Assembly (NCBI RefSeq): GCF_008119785.1
Contig: NZ_VSFA01000036.1
Location: 1-64,000, forward strand
Reading direction: 5' to 3'
Source of the DNA: Micromonospora sp. MP36
GTDB lineage: Bacteria; Actinomycetota; Actinomycetes; Mycobacteriales; Micromonosporaceae
Length of the DNA: 64,000 nt
The notes below the pieces were generated by a model, which was given only the letters and a program-made list of their open reading frames with translations, ran no database searches and was not told where the DNA came from. A program made the translations under genes and the position numbers. Positions 8,809-17,512 of this stretch are shown one piece after another; positions within the stretch are counted from its first letter, which is position 1, and every line of letters begins with the position of its first letter.

Positions 8809-8890
8809 GCGAGCGTCAGCGAGCGAATCGTCGGCGCAGCGCGGTTGTGCCTCATGCCGGCGCCGAGCGGAGCGAGGTGGCGGCATGAGC
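8795..8890 (+). repeat. 16-bp direct repeats bracketing an 80-bp insertion between paaA and paaB
   Basis: AGGTGGCGGCATGAGC occurs at 8795-8810 (over the paaA stop) and again at 8875-8890 (over the paaB start). The segment encodes a 27-codon ORF beginning at ATG 8805 (overlapping the paaA stop as ATGA) and ending at 8888 (overlapping the paaB start as ATGA). It is rich in GCGAGCG/GAGCGGAGCG words. The layout looks like an insertion that duplicated an original ATGA junction. Confidence 0.6.
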
Positions 8891-9172
8891 AAGGAGCAGT
8901 CCCCTCTCTGGGAGGTGTTCGTGCGGGCCCGGCGCGGGCTGTCGCACACCCACGTGGGCAGCCTGCACGCCCCCGACGCGGAGCTGGCCCTGCGCAACGC
9001 GCGGGACCTCTACACCCGCCGCCAGGAGGGCGTCTCCATCTGGGTGGTGCCGGCGAGCGCCATCACCGCGTCCAGCCCGGACGAGAAGGACGCCTTCTTC
9101 GACCCGGCGGCCGACAAGGTCTACCGCCACCCGACCTTCTACCAGGTGCCGGACGGGGTGGCCCACCTGTGA
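8885..9172 (+). CDS. paaB: Phenylacetyl-CoA epoxidase subunit PaaB
   Basis: Small 95-residue subunit of the ring-epoxidising complex, thought to bridge PaaAC units. The family pattern is clear: WEVFVRARRGLSHTHVGSLH at the N terminus, then DAELALRNARDLYTRRQEG and IWVVPASAI. Its start overlaps the stop of a 27-codon ORF lying between it and paaA. Its own stop overlaps the paaC GTG. Confidence 0.95.
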   Translation: MSKEQSPLWEVFVRARRGLSHTHVGSLHAPDAELALRNARDLYTRRQEGVSIWVVPASAITASSPDEKDAFFDPAADKVYRHPTFYQVPDGVAHL

Positions 9173-9903
9173 GCGAGCGAAGCACCTTGTTCGACTTCAC
9201 CCTCGGCCTCGGCGACGACGCGCTGATCGCGGCGCAGCGACTCGGCGAGTGGACCTCCCGCGCGCCGGAGATGGAGGAGGACATCGCGCTGGCGAACATC
9301 GCCCTCGACCAGCTCGGTGCGGCCCGCCTCCTGCTCACGTACGCGGGCGAGCTGGAGGGCGCCGGGCGGAACGAGGACGACCTGGCCTACCTCCGCGGCG
9401 ATCGGGAGTTCCGTAACCGCCTCCTGGTCGAGCTGCCCAACGGCGACTTCGCGGTCACCATGGCGAAGCTGTTCTTCCTGGCCGCGTACCAGCTCCCGCT
9501 CTACACCGCGCTGGCCGGGTGCGCCGACGAACGGCTGGCCGCGATCGGGGCGAAGGCCCGCAAGGAGTCCGCGTACCACCTGGACCACGCCTCGCTCTGG
9601 GTGAAGCGGCTCGGCGACGGCACCGAGGAGTCCCACCGCCGGATGCAGGCCGCGGTCGACCAGGTGTGGCCGTACGTCCACGAGCTCTTCACGGCGGACC
9701 CCGCGGCGCCGGTCGACCCGGCCACCCTGCGGGCCGACTTCGACGCCCACGTCTCCGCCGTGCTGGCCGAGGCGACGCTGACCCGACCGGCGGACGGCTG
9801 GACCCCGGGCGGCGGCCGCGCGGGCGTCCACACCGAGCACCTCTCGTACCTGCTGGCCGAGATGCAGGTGCTGCACCGCGCCCACCCGGGAGCGCGCTGG
9901 TGA
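9169..9903 (+). CDS. paaC: Phenylacetyl-CoA epoxidase structural subunit PaaC
   Basis: A 244-residue all-helical partner of PaaA that holds the complex together without a working iron site. Recognised by the ELGDDALI-like start, the EDIALANIALDQLG segment and the KESAYHLDHASLWVKRLGDGT region. The GTG start at 9169 overlaps the paaB stop (GTGA), and the stop overlaps the paaD GTG, so expression is tightly coupled. Confidence 0.94.
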   Translation: MSERSTLFDFTLGLGDDALIAAQRLGEWTSRAPEMEEDIALANIALDQLGAARLLLTYAGELEGAGRNEDDLAYLRGDREFRNRLLVELPNGDFAVTMAKLFFLAAYQLPLYTALAGCADERLAAIGAKARKESAYHLDHASLWVKRLGDGTEESHRRMQAAVDQVWPYVHELFTADPAAPVDPATLRADFDAHVSAVLAEATLTRPADGWTPGGGRAGVHTEHLSYLLAEMQVLHRAHPGARW

Positions 9904-10376
9904 CCACGCCGAGGGAGGCCGTGGCGGCGGTGGTGGACCCGGAGATCCGGGTCGTCACCATCGACGAGCTGGGCATCCTGCGGTCGGTCGACGAGGACCC
10001 GGCGACCGGCCGGCTCGTCGTCACCATCACCCCCACCTACACCGGCTGCCCGGCGATGGACGTGATCCGGACGGACATCCGCCGGGCGCTCGCCGCCGCC
10101 GGCCACCCCGACGCCGAGATCCGCACCGTGTACACCCCGGCCTGGAGCACCGACTGGATCTCGGCGAGCGGCCGGGCGAAGCTGGCCGCCGCCGGCATCG
10201 CCCCGCCCGCGCCGGTCCGTACCGGCAGCGTCGTGCCGCTGACCCTCGCCGTCCGTTGCCCGCGCTGCGGCTCCCCGGAGACCGAACAGGTCAGCCGCTT
10301 CGGCTCCACCGCGTGCAAGGCGCTCTGGCGCTGCCGCTCCTGCTCCGAACCCTTCGACCACCTGAAGGCGCTGTGA
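9900..10376 (+). CDS. paaD: PaaD, MIP18-family protein with zinc-binding C terminus
   Basis: A 158-residue accessory protein of the epoxidase, thought to help metal-cluster maturation. The N-terminal 100 residues are a MIP18/DUF59 domain (DPEIRVVTIDELGILRSV, then TPTYTGCPAMDVI). The C terminus has two CxxC pairs (CPRCG and CRSCSEPF) that suit a zinc site. The GTG start overlaps the paaC stop, and the stop overlaps paaE. Confidence 0.92.
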   Translation: MTTPREAVAAVVDPEIRVVTIDELGILRSVDEDPATGRLVVTITPTYTGCPAMDVIRTDIRRALAAAGHPDAEIRTVYTPAWSTDWISASGRAKLAAAGIAPPAPVRTGSVVPLTLAVRCPRCGSPETEQVSRFGSTACKALWRCRSCSEPFDHLKAL

Positions 10377-11482
10377 CTGTCACGATCACCCGACCGGTCC
10401 GTCGCCGGCCGGTCTTCCACCCGCTGCCCGTCGCCGCCGTCGACCGGCTCACCGCCGACGCCGTGGCGGTCACCTTCGCGGTGCCCGAGGAGTTGCGGGA
10501 GACCTTCACGTTCTCCGCCGGCCAGCACCTCACCGTCCGGCGCACCGGGGACGACGGGGAGGAGGTGCGGCGGTCGTACTCGATCTGCTCGACGCCGGAG
10601 GAGTTGGCGCGGCACGGCCGGCTGCGGATCGGGGTGCGGGAGATCCCCGGCGGCGCGTTCTCCGCGTACGCCTGCGGCGCCCTGCGCGGCGGCGACACCG
10701 TCGAGGTGCTGCCCCCGCTCGGGCACTTCACCACGGCGTTCGCGCCGGACCGGGCCCGCCGCTACGGCGCGGTGGTCGCCGGTTCCGGCATCACCCCGGT
10801 GCTCTCGCTGGTCGCGACCGCGCTGGCCGTCGAGCCGGCCAGCACCTTCACCCTGGTGTACGGCAACCGCACGGCGAACTCGGTGATGTTCGCCGAGGAA
10901 CTGGCCGACCTGAAGGACCGGTGGCCGACCCGGCTGCACCTGGTGCACGTGCTCTCCCGGGAGATGGGCGAGTCCCCGCTGCTGTCCGGGCGGATCGACG
11001 CCGACCGGCTGACCCGGCTGCTCGACACCATCGTGCCCGGCGACGCCATCGACGAGTGGTTCCTCTGCGGCCCGTACGGGATGGTGGTGGACGCCAAGGC
11101 GGTGTTGGCCGGCCGCGGCGTGCCGGAGTCGGCGGTGCACACCGAACTGTTCCACGTCGACGCCCCGCCGGAGCCGGTCCGCCGCCCGGCCGACGAGCCC
11201 GGCAGCGGCGCCGAGGTGACGATCGTGCTGGACGGGCGCTCGTCGAGCTTCACGATGGGGCCGGACGAGCGGGTGCTGGACGCCGCGCTGAAGGTCCGCG
11301 GCGAGCTGCCGTACGCCTGCAAGGGCGGGGTCTGCTCGACCTGCAAGGCCAAGGTGGTCGAGGGCGAGGTGACCATGGCCCGCAACTACGCGCTGGAGCC
11401 GGACGAGGTGGCGGCCGGGTACGTCCTCACCTGCCAGTCCAGCCCGGTGACCGACAAACTCACCGTCGACTACGACGCGTGA
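10373..11482 (+). CDS. paaE: PaaE ferredoxin-reductase subunit of phenylacetyl-CoA epoxidase
   Basis: A 369-residue electron carrier passing electrons from NADPH via FAD and a [2Fe-2S] cluster to the PaaA diiron centre. Domain order: FAD-binding barrel with RRSYSIC (about residue 65), NADP-binding domain with GSGITPVLSL and FLCGPYGM, and a C-terminal plant-type ferredoxin with CKGGVCSTCKAKV and a fourth cysteine in LTCQSS. Last gene of the paa operon; the GTG overlaps paaD. The next gene (mqnC) has its own promoter. Confidence 0.95.
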   Translation: MTVTITRPVRRRPVFHPLPVAAVDRLTADAVAVTFAVPEELRETFTFSAGQHLTVRRTGDDGEEVRRSYSICSTPEELARHGRLRIGVREIPGGAFSAYACGALRGGDTVEVLPPLGHFTTAFAPDRARRYGAVVAGSGITPVLSLVATALAVEPASTFTLVYGNRTANSVMFAEELADLKDRWPTRLHLVHVLSREMGESPLLSGRIDADRLTRLLDTIVPGDAIDEWFLCGPYGMVVDAKAVLAGRGVPESAVHTELFHVDAPPEPVRRPADEPGSGAEVTIVLDGRSSSFTMGPDERVLDAALKVRGELPYACKGGVCSTCKAKVVEGEVTMARNYALEPDEVAAGYVLTCQSSPVTDKLTVDYDA

Positions 11483-11593
11483 CGCCCGGGCGGGATCGCA
11501 TCTGGGCTCCCGCCGTGGAAGAGGGAAGCGTGGCCTGTCCCGTTGTTGGTCACACCGGGCGGACACGGCCGACGGGTCTTGTGGGGGGCGACG

Positions 11594-11599
11594 TAGGCT
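11594..11599 (+). promoter_or_regulatory. Leaderless -10 element of mqnC
   Basis: TAGGCT, then 6 nt, then the GTG start of mqnC. This is the same geometry as at mqnA, the small ORF at 15343 and the last gene of the window. Confidence 0.55.
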
Positions 11600-11605
11600 C
11601 GGGGC

Positions 11606-12796
11606 GTGACGGTGAGCCGGGAGATCGACGACATCCTGCAGCGCGGCGCGGACGGCGGGCGGATCACGCCCGAGGAAGCCCTGCTGCTCTACACCGAGGC
11701 GCCCTTCCACGGGCTGGGTGAGGCGGCGGACGCGGTGCGCCGGCGGCGCTACCCGGACAACATCGTCACGTACCTGATCGACCGCAACATCAACTACACG
11801 AACGTCTGCGTGACGGCGTGCAAGTTCTGCGCCTTCTACCGTGCGCCCAAGCACAAGGAGGGGTGGACCCACTCCACCGAGGAGATCCTGCGCCGCTGCG
11901 GCGAGGCGGTCGAGCTGGGCGCCACCCAGGTCATGCTCCAGGGCGGCCACCACCCGGACTACGGGGTGGAGTACTACGAGGAGCTCTTCTCCGCGGTCAA
12001 GCAGGCGTACCCGCAGTTGGCCATCCACTCGATCGGCCCGAGCGAGATCCTGCACATGGCCAAGGTCTCCCGCGTGGGCCTGGACGAGGCCATCGCCCGG
12101 ATCAAGGCGGCCGGGCTGGACTCGATCGCGGGCGCCGGCGCCGAGATGCTGCCCGACCGGCCGCGTCAGGCCATCGCTCCGCTGAAGGAGTCGGGCGCGC
12201 GCTGGCTGGAGGTCATGGAGCTGGCGCATCGGCAGGGCCTCGAGTCCACCGCGACCATGATGATGGGCACCGGCGAGACCAACGCCGAACGGATCGAGCA
12301 CCTGCGGATGATCCGCGACGTGCAGGACCGTACGGGCGGCTTCCGGGCCTTCATCCCGTGGACCTACCAGCCGGAGAACAACCACCTCAAGGGCCGCACC
12401 CAGGCGACCACCATGGAATACCTGCGGCTGATCGCCGTGGCCCGGCTCTTCTTCGAGACGGTGCCGCACCTGCAGGCGTCCTGGCTGACCACCGGCAAGG
12501 ATGTCGGGCAGCTGGCCCTGCACATGGGGGTGGACGACCTCGGCTCGATCATGCTGGAGGAGAACGTCATCTCCTCGGCCGGGGCCCGGCACCGGTCCAA
12601 CCTCCACGAGCTGATCGGCATGATCCGCAGCGCCGACCGGATCCCCGCGCAACGGGACACCCTCTACCACCGGCTCGCGGTGCACCGGACGCCAGCCGAT
12701 GACCCCAGCGACGACCGGGTGGTCTCGCACTTCTCCTCGATCGCCCTGCCGGGTGGCGGGGCCGGCAGGTCGCTGCCGCTCGTCGAGGTCAACTGA
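11606..12796 (+). CDS. mqnC: Cyclic dehypoxanthinyl futalosine synthase MqnC (radical SAM)
   Basis: Radical SAM enzyme that cyclises dehypoxanthine futalosine in the futalosine menaquinone pathway. The 396-residue protein carries the CxxxCxxC cluster motif at C68, C72 and C75 (CVTACKFC) and the follow-on AFYRAPKHKEGW. Other family marks are QGGHHPDYGVEYYEELF, GPSEILHMAK, GAGAEMLPDRPR, and the C-terminal SIMLEENVISSAGA. The GTG start is leaderless. With mqnA 6 kb upstream it indicates the futalosine route rather than the classical Men pathway. Confidence 0.95.
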   Translation: MTVSREIDDILQRGADGGRITPEEALLLYTEAPFHGLGEAADAVRRRRYPDNIVTYLIDRNINYTNVCVTACKFCAFYRAPKHKEGWTHSTEEILRRCGEAVELGATQVMLQGGHHPDYGVEYYEELFSAVKQAYPQLAIHSIGPSEILHMAKVSRVGLDEAIARIKAAGLDSIAGAGAEMLPDRPRQAIAPLKESGARWLEVMELAHRQGLESTATMMMGTGETNAERIEHLRMIRDVQDRTGGFRAFIPWTYQPENNHLKGRTQATTMEYLRLIAVARLFFETVPHLQASWLTTGKDVGQLALHMGVDDLGSIMLEENVISSAGARHRSNLHELIGMIRSADRIPAQRDTLYHRLAVHRTPADDPSDDRVVSHFSSIALPGGGAGRSLPLVEVN

Positions 12797-13101
12797 GCCC
12801 CGCGTCCCGTCCCGTCCACCGGCCGCGCCCGCCCGGGCACGGTCGGTGACCGCCCTGAGCTGCCGAACGGTCGGCCGAACGGCCAATGGTTGGTTGTCGA
12901 TGGGTCATTCCTGCTGGCCGTTCTCCGGAGGTCTGTCCGGGTCCGTCGGCGGCAAGACCCATCAATTCGGGCAATCCTTAAGTGACTCTTAGGCGTGCAG
13001 GTGGTGAAGCCTCGGCGCGTGGGGTGGCGAGGGTGATCGGGGACCGCTAGCGTGCCCGCTCGTCCCCGTTCCTTCATCGATCCCACGAGGGGATTGCTTC
13101 C
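12797..13101 (+). promoter_or_regulatory. Intergenic region upstream of the LPxTG protein
   Basis: 305 nt without a supported gene. A TAGCGT word near 13048 would suit a -10 element, giving a leader of about 45 nt, and a GAGGGGA Shine-Dalgarno-like stretch lies about 10 nt before the ATG at 13102. An imperfect palindrome with CCTTAAG and CTTAGG lies near 12976-12993. No RNA gene seen. Confidence 0.35.
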
Positions 13102-14331
13102 ATGATCTTCCGTAACCGGCCGCTGGTGCGGCTCGGCGCTGCCACGCTGCTCGCCTCCGGGGCGATCACCGCCTTCGGCGCGCCCGCCCACGCCGCCGGC
13201 ACCGAGACCGACCTGGAGCTCAAGGTCGCGGGAACGCGCGTCGCGGCCAACGCCCAGGGCAAGGTCGCCTTCGTCAAGGTCGCCAACCTGGGCCAGAACG
13301 CCCCGAGCGAGCTCGCCGTCCGGGTCGACGTCTCCAAGGTGGACTTCAGCAAGGTCGTCGCCGTGCCGTTCGTCGAGGACGGCTGCGAGGTTGAGGGCAC
13401 CGAGGAGAAGCCGACGGCCTTCACCTGCCACGCGACCAAGGCCGGCCTGCCCGGCCCGGGCGAGACGACCGATCTGCCGCTCCTCGTCTTCAAGTTCGAT
13501 GTCGAGGGCGCCTACCAGGCCCCGCTGTCCTTCAAGCTGATCTCGAAGGACGACACCAACGCGGAGAACAACACCGCGTCCGCCACGCTCGACCTCTCCG
13601 ACGAGAGTGGGCCCGACCTCGCGGTCATCGCCGACGACGTGAAGCAGGCCGCGACGATCGTCGACGGCAACCCCGTCTACAAGGGTGACCTGCACGCGGG
13701 CGGCCAGTCCGCGCTGACGTACTTCATCGCCAACCAGGGTGATCTGGCGACCGCCGGTCTCAAGATCACGGTGAAGCTGCCCAAGGGCGTGACCCCGGCC
13801 GAGACCGAGCAGGACTGCGAGTACTCCGCCGACAAGTCCACCTTCACCTGCACCTACGCGGACTTCGGCCTGATCCCTCAGGACCAGGACACCGACGAGG
13901 ACGACAAGCTGTACTCGGCGTACGGCTTCTTCCACCTGTTCAACGTCGGATCCGACGTGAAGCCGGGCGCCCTGACCGGCGGCCTGGTGTCGGTCGAGCC
14001 GATCGGCGCCCAGCCGGCGCTCACCCGCGCGAAGCCGGTCGCTCAGTTGCCGGAGAACATCGAGGGCATGCAGGCCAGCGATGTGGACGCCACGGACAAC
14101 AGCGACGGCTACGCTGTCATCGTCGCGGCCAAGGGCGGCACCGGCGGTGGCGCGGGCGGCGGTGGCGTGGGCGGCGGCGACGAGGGCGGCCTGCCGGTGA
14201 CCGGCGCCAAGGCCGGCCTGATCGGCGGCATCGGCGCGGCGGTGCTGCTCGCGGGCGGCGTGATGTTCCTGGTCGCCCGTCGGCGCCGGGTGGTCCTGGT
14301 CACCCCGGGCGACGAGAAGCCGAACGCCTGA
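13102..14331 (+). CDS. LPxTG-type cell-wall surface protein
   Basis: A 409-residue exported protein of unknown ligand. It has a signal peptide ending near APAHAAG (about residue 32), two CARDB/DUF11-like beta-rich repeats about 130 residues long, each with paired cysteines (such as DGCEVEG/FTCHATK and QDCEYSA/FTCTYAD), a Gly-rich spacer (about 347-362), and a sorting signal LPVTG (about 364-368), hydrophobic helix and RRRR tail. It should be anchored to peptidoglycan by a sortase, but no sortase gene is in the window. It is monocistronic, flanked by its own promoter region and a strong terminator. Confidence 0.85.
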   Translation: MIFRNRPLVRLGAATLLASGAITAFGAPAHAAGTETDLELKVAGTRVAANAQGKVAFVKVANLGQNAPSELAVRVDVSKVDFSKVVAVPFVEDGCEVEGTEEKPTAFTCHATKAGLPGPGETTDLPLLVFKFDVEGAYQAPLSFKLISKDDTNAENNTASATLDLSDESGPDLAVIADDVKQAATIVDGNPVYKGDLHAGGQSALTYFIANQGDLATAGLKITVKLPKGVTPAETEQDCEYSADKSTFTCTYADFGLIPQDQDTDEDDKLYSAYGFFHLFNVGSDVKPGALTGGLVSVEPIGAQPALTRAKPVAQLPENIEGMQASDVDATDNSDGYAVIVAAKGGTGGGAGGGGVGGGDEGGLPVTGAKAGLIGGIGAAVLLAGGVMFLVARRRRVVLVTPGDEKPNA

Positions 14332-14377
14332 CGGTCGTCCTCCATCGGCCCGCGAGGGCCGTTCACATAACGCACGG

Positions 14378-14417
14378 CAGTGGGGGCGGGATGGGTCACA
14401 CCATCCCGCCCCCACTG
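14378..14417. terminator. Strong terminator after the LPxTG gene
   Basis: Perfect 17-bp stem (14378-14394 with 14401-14417), 6-nt loop, followed by TTGTC. It ends the surface-protein transcript. Confidence 0.9.
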
Positions 14418-14542
14418 TTGTCACTCCCGTGCGGACGAACGTCCGCCGGCTGCCCGGAGTGCCGGCGAGGGGTGACGTGGCCGACATCCCCGCGGTGGCA
14501 CCCGTCGGCCGCCGCCCATCGCCCGGCTGGCAGAGTGGAGGG

Positions 14543-15253
14543 GTGAGCCGTACCCCCCAGGGCCAGCGCGCCAGCCTGGACAAGCAGCCGCACGAGGTCG
14601 CCGCGATGTTCGACGGCGTGGCGGCTCGCTACGACGTGACGAACACGGTGATGACCGCCGGTCGGGACCGGGCCTGGCGCCGGGCCACCCGGGAGGCGCT
14701 CGGCCTGCGCCCGGGGGAGCGAGTGCTGGACGTCGGCGCGGGGACGGGTGTCTCCACCGAGGAGCTGAGCCGCTCCGGCGCGTACGCGGTCGGCGCCGAC
14801 CTCTCCCTCGGCATGCTCCAGGCCGGTCGCCGGGCCCGGCCGCACGTGCCGCTGCTGGCCGGCGACGCGCTGCGGCTGCCCTTCCCGGATGCCACCTTCG
14901 ACGCGGTGACCATCTCCTTCGCGCTGCGTAACGTGGTCGACACTCAGGCGGCGCTGCGCGAGTTCGCCCGGGTGACCCGGCCGGGCGGCCGGCTGGTGAT
15001 CTGTGAGCTGAGCCACCCGACCAACGCCGTTTTCCGCACCGCGTACCTGTCGTACCTGATGCGGTGGCTGCCGGCCGCCGCGCGGGTGGTGTCGAGCAAC
15101 CCCGACGCGTACGTCTACCTGATCGAGTCCATCCGGGCGTGGCCGGACCAGGCCGCGCTGGCGGCGCTGGTCCAGGAGGCCGGCTGGGGCAAGGTGGCCT
15201 GGCGGAACCTGACCGGTGGGCTGGCGGCGCTGCACCGGGCGGTCCGGGACTGA
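14543..15253 (+). CDS. menG: Demethylmenaquinone methyltransferase MenG/UbiE
   Basis: SAM-dependent methyltransferase that makes menaquinone from demethylmenaquinone. 236 residues. Family features: KQPHEVAAMFDGVAARYDVTN at the N terminus, SAM motif I VLDVGAGTG, an acidic GADLSLGML, and LPFPDATFDAVTISFALRNV. The GTG at 14543 directly follows a GGAGGG stretch; the upstream in-frame ATG at 14429 lies too near the preceding terminator and encodes a non-family extension. It acts after ring and tail are joined, and sits between mqnC and the menJ-like reductase. Confidence 0.93.
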   Translation: MSRTPQGQRASLDKQPHEVAAMFDGVAARYDVTNTVMTAGRDRAWRRATREALGLRPGERVLDVGAGTGVSTEELSRSGAYAVGADLSLGMLQAGRRARPHVPLLAGDALRLPFPDATFDAVTISFALRNVVDTQAALREFARVTRPGGRLVICELSHPTNAVFRTAYLSYLMRWLPAAARVVSSNPDAYVYLIESIRAWPDQAALAALVQEAGWGKVAWRNLTGGLAALHRAVRD

Positions 15254-15330
15254 TCTCCGGGTCGGCCGGGCACTCTCTGCGGCAAACCACCCTATTCCGT
15301 GAATATCCGTTTTTGTTCCACTTAGTCCCG

Positions 15331-15336
15331 TAGGCT
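15331..15336 (+). promoter_or_regulatory. Leaderless -10 element of the small ORF
   Basis: TAGGCT, 6 nt, then ATG 15343: the same spacing as mqnC. Confidence 0.5.
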
Positions 15337-15342
15337 CGGCCC

Positions 15343-15561
15343 ATGACCGGACCCGAGCAGGTGGCCACGGACGACGACGCCGCGGAACTCATCGCGCAGC
15401 TCAAGGAGCTGGCCGGGGCGGATCCCGCCGACGTTCGTCAGGTGGTCGCCGAGGTGCTGGCCGCGCTCGACCGGGCGGCCGGCGGCGCGCTGCGCGAGCA
15501 CCTCCCCGAGGCGATCCGCCTCGATGCCGGCCTGGGGCCGGCCGCTTCCGCCCGTCCGTGA
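15343..15561 (+). CDS. Small acidic helical protein, unknown function
   Basis: 72 residues, mostly Ala, Asp, Glu and Leu, predicted largely helical (DDDAAELIAQLKELAG and VVAEVLAALDRAAGGALREHL). No signal peptide, cysteine motif or recognised domain. A leaderless promoter precedes it and the menJ-like gene follows 161 nt later. The promoter geometry and the coding-type third-position GC bias support a real gene, but I do not recognise it. Confidence 0.6.
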   Translation: MTGPEQVATDDDAAELIAQLKELAGADPADVRQVVAEVLAALDRAAGGALREHLPEAIRLDAGLGPAASARP

Positions 15562-15722
15562 CGGAGAACACTCCGCCTGTCCGGGACGGAGAAATGGACC
15601 TCTACCGGCCTGTTTCCGCGAAGTTAGGTACCCCTCACGGCCTACCGGTGTAACCCCGGTCATAGACTCCAACCCGATCGGCTTGTGAAGCATTTCACGA
15701 GCATGCGGGAGGAGGCGCAGGG

Positions 15723-16997
15723 ATGACCGCGGTGGAGAACGACGCCGACGTCATCGTCGTGGGCGCCGGTCCCGGAGGATCGGCGACGGCGTACCACCTG
15801 GCGCGGCACGGCGTACGCGTGCTGCTGCTGGAGAAGACCGAGTTTCCCCGGGAGAAGGTCTGCGGCGACGGGCTCACCCCCCGGGCCGTACGGCAACTGA
15901 TCCGGATGGGCGTGGACACCTCGCCCGAGGCCGGCTGGCTGCACAACAAGGGCCTGCGGGTGATCGGCGGCGGGGTACGCCTGGAACTGGACTGGCCGGA
16001 CCTGGCCAGCTTCCCCAACTACGGCCTGGTCCGGACCCGGCTCGACTTCGACGACCTGCTCGCCCAGCGGGCCGTCGCCGCCGGGGCGAAGCTGCGGACC
16101 AACGTGAACGTGACCGGTCCGGTGCTCGACGCCGACGACCGGGTGGTCGGCGTGCAGGCCGAGGTGGGCCCGGACAAGGAGACGGCCACCTTCCACGCCC
16201 CGCTGGTGGTCGCCGCGGACGGCGTCTCCGGCCGCTTCCCGCTCGCCCTCGGGCTGGCCAAACGCGAGGACCGGCCGATCGGCGTGGCGGTCCGGCGCTA
16301 CTACCGCTCGCCCGCCAAGCACGACGACGACTACCTCGAGTCGTGGCTGGAGCTGCGGGCCAAGGGCAGCGAGGCGCTGCTCCCCGGCTACGGCTGGATC
16401 TTCGGCCTCGGCGACGGCCGGGTCAACGTCGGCCTGGGCGTGCTCAACTCCTCCGCCGCCTTCGGCAAGACCAACTACCGCCGGCTGCTCACCGACTGGC
16501 TGGCCAACACCCCCGAGGACTGGGGGATGACCGACGAGGCGAACGCGGAGGGGCCGACCCTCGGCGCCGCGCTGCCGATGGGCTTCAACCGGGTGCCGCA
16601 CTACACCCGCGGGGTGCTGCTGGTCGGCGACTCCGGCGGCATGGTCAACCCGTTCAACGGCGAGGGCATCGCGTACGCGATGGAGTCCGGCGAGCTGGCC
16701 GCCGAGGTGGCGGTCCAGGCGCTCGCCCGGCCGGCCGGCGCCGAGCGGGAGCGGGCGCTGCTGGCGTACCCGCAGGAGCTGAAGGCCCGCTTCGGCGGCT
16801 ACTACCGGCTCGGCGGCATCTTCGTGAAGCTCATCGGCCGGCCCGAGGTCATGCGGCTGGCCACCAAGCACGGCATGCCGCACCCGATGCTGATGCGCTT
16901 CGTGCTCAAGCTGCTGGCCAACCTGACCGACCCGCGCGGCGGGGACGCGATGGACCGGATCATCAACGCGATGACCCGGGTGGCGCCGGCGGTCTGA
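15723..16997 (+). CDS. menJ: MenJ-like geranylgeranyl reductase family flavoprotein
   Basis: FAD-dependent oxidoreductase of 424 residues that probably saturates an isoprene unit of the menaquinone side chain. Features: N-terminal dinucleotide fold VIVVGAGPGGSATAYHLA, the family motif PREKVCGDGLTPRAV, and a second FAD contact GVLLVGDSGGMVNPFNGEGI. A GGAGGAGG Shine-Dalgarno precedes ATG 15723. It lies between menG and nuoA, consistent with quinone maturation. Plant-type geranylgeranyl reductase activity is an alternative, but no chlorophyll or archaeal lipid context exists here. Confidence 0.88.
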   Translation: MTAVENDADVIVVGAGPGGSATAYHLARHGVRVLLLEKTEFPREKVCGDGLTPRAVRQLIRMGVDTSPEAGWLHNKGLRVIGGGVRLELDWPDLASFPNYGLVRTRLDFDDLLAQRAVAAGAKLRTNVNVTGPVLDADDRVVGVQAEVGPDKETATFHAPLVVAADGVSGRFPLALGLAKREDRPIGVAVRRYYRSPAKHDDDYLESWLELRAKGSEALLPGYGWIFGLGDGRVNVGLGVLNSSAAFGKTNYRRLLTDWLANTPEDWGMTDEANAEGPTLGAALPMGFNRVPHYTRGVLLVGDSGGMVNPFNGEGIAYAMESGELAAEVAVQALARPAGAERERALLAYPQELKARFGGYYRLGGIFVKLIGRPEVMRLATKHGMPHPMLMRFVLKLLANLTDPRGGDAMDRIINAMTRVAPAV

Positions 16998-17005
16998 CAA
17001 CGGTG

Positions 17006-17031
17006 CCCCGCGGCCGGCGACGGCCGTGGGG
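17006..17031 (+). terminator. Hairpin between menJ-like gene and nuoA
   Basis: 11-bp stem (17006-17016 with 17021-17031, one G-U pair) and a GCGA tetraloop, 8 nt after the menJ stop. It probably separates the menJ transcript from the nuo operon. Confidence 0.55.
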
Positions 17032-17132
17032 AGCCGACAAAGATCGACCCCGCCGGCCGAGGTCGTGAGGGACGTGAATAGTGTGATTTTTGCCAACCAC
17101 CGAGGTCAGGGAAGGACGAGCAGGAGACAACG

Positions 17133-17498
17133 ATGACGCTCTCTCCTTACGCACCCATCATCGGGCTGTTCGCCCTCGCCGCGGGGTTCGCGCTGTTCTC
17201 CGTGGCCGCCGCCCGATTCGCCGGCCCCCGGCGACTGAACAAGGCCAAGCTCGAGGCGTACGAGTGCGGCATCGAGCCGAGCCCGCAGCCGGTCGGCGGC
17301 GGCCGGTTCCCGATCAAGTTCTACCTGACGGCGATGCTCTTCATCGTCTTCGACATCGAGATCATCTTCCTCTACCCCTGGGCGGTCTCCTTCGACGCCC
17401 TGCCGATCTTCGGCTTCGTGGAGATGGTCCTGTTCATCGTCGCGGTCTTCGTCGCCTACGCCTACGTCTGGCGGCGCGGCGGCCTGGACTGGGACTGA
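17133..17498 (+). CDS. nuoA: NADH-quinone oxidoreductase subunit A
   Basis: Membrane subunit of complex I, 121 residues with three transmembrane helices. The loop between helices 1 and 2 has the invariant YECGIEP, where the Cys region contacts the quinone cavity, followed by FPIKFYLTAMLFIVFDIEI. A CAGGAGA Shine-Dalgarno precedes the ATG. First of the 14-gene nuo operon; the promoter should lie in the 135 nt after menJ. Confidence 0.97.
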   Translation: MTLSPYAPIIGLFALAAGFALFSVAAARFAGPRRLNKAKLEAYECGIEPSPQPVGGGRFPIKFYLTAMLFIVFDIEIIFLYPWAVSFDALPIFGFVEMVLFIVAVFVAYAYVWRRGGLDWD

Positions 17499-17512
17499 GG
17501 GAGGTACGGCAG

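Noticed and set aside
10037..12886. 949-codon minus-strand frame opposite paaE and mqnC
   Set aside because: Covers several well-supported genes and encodes no recognisable domain; a composition artefact.
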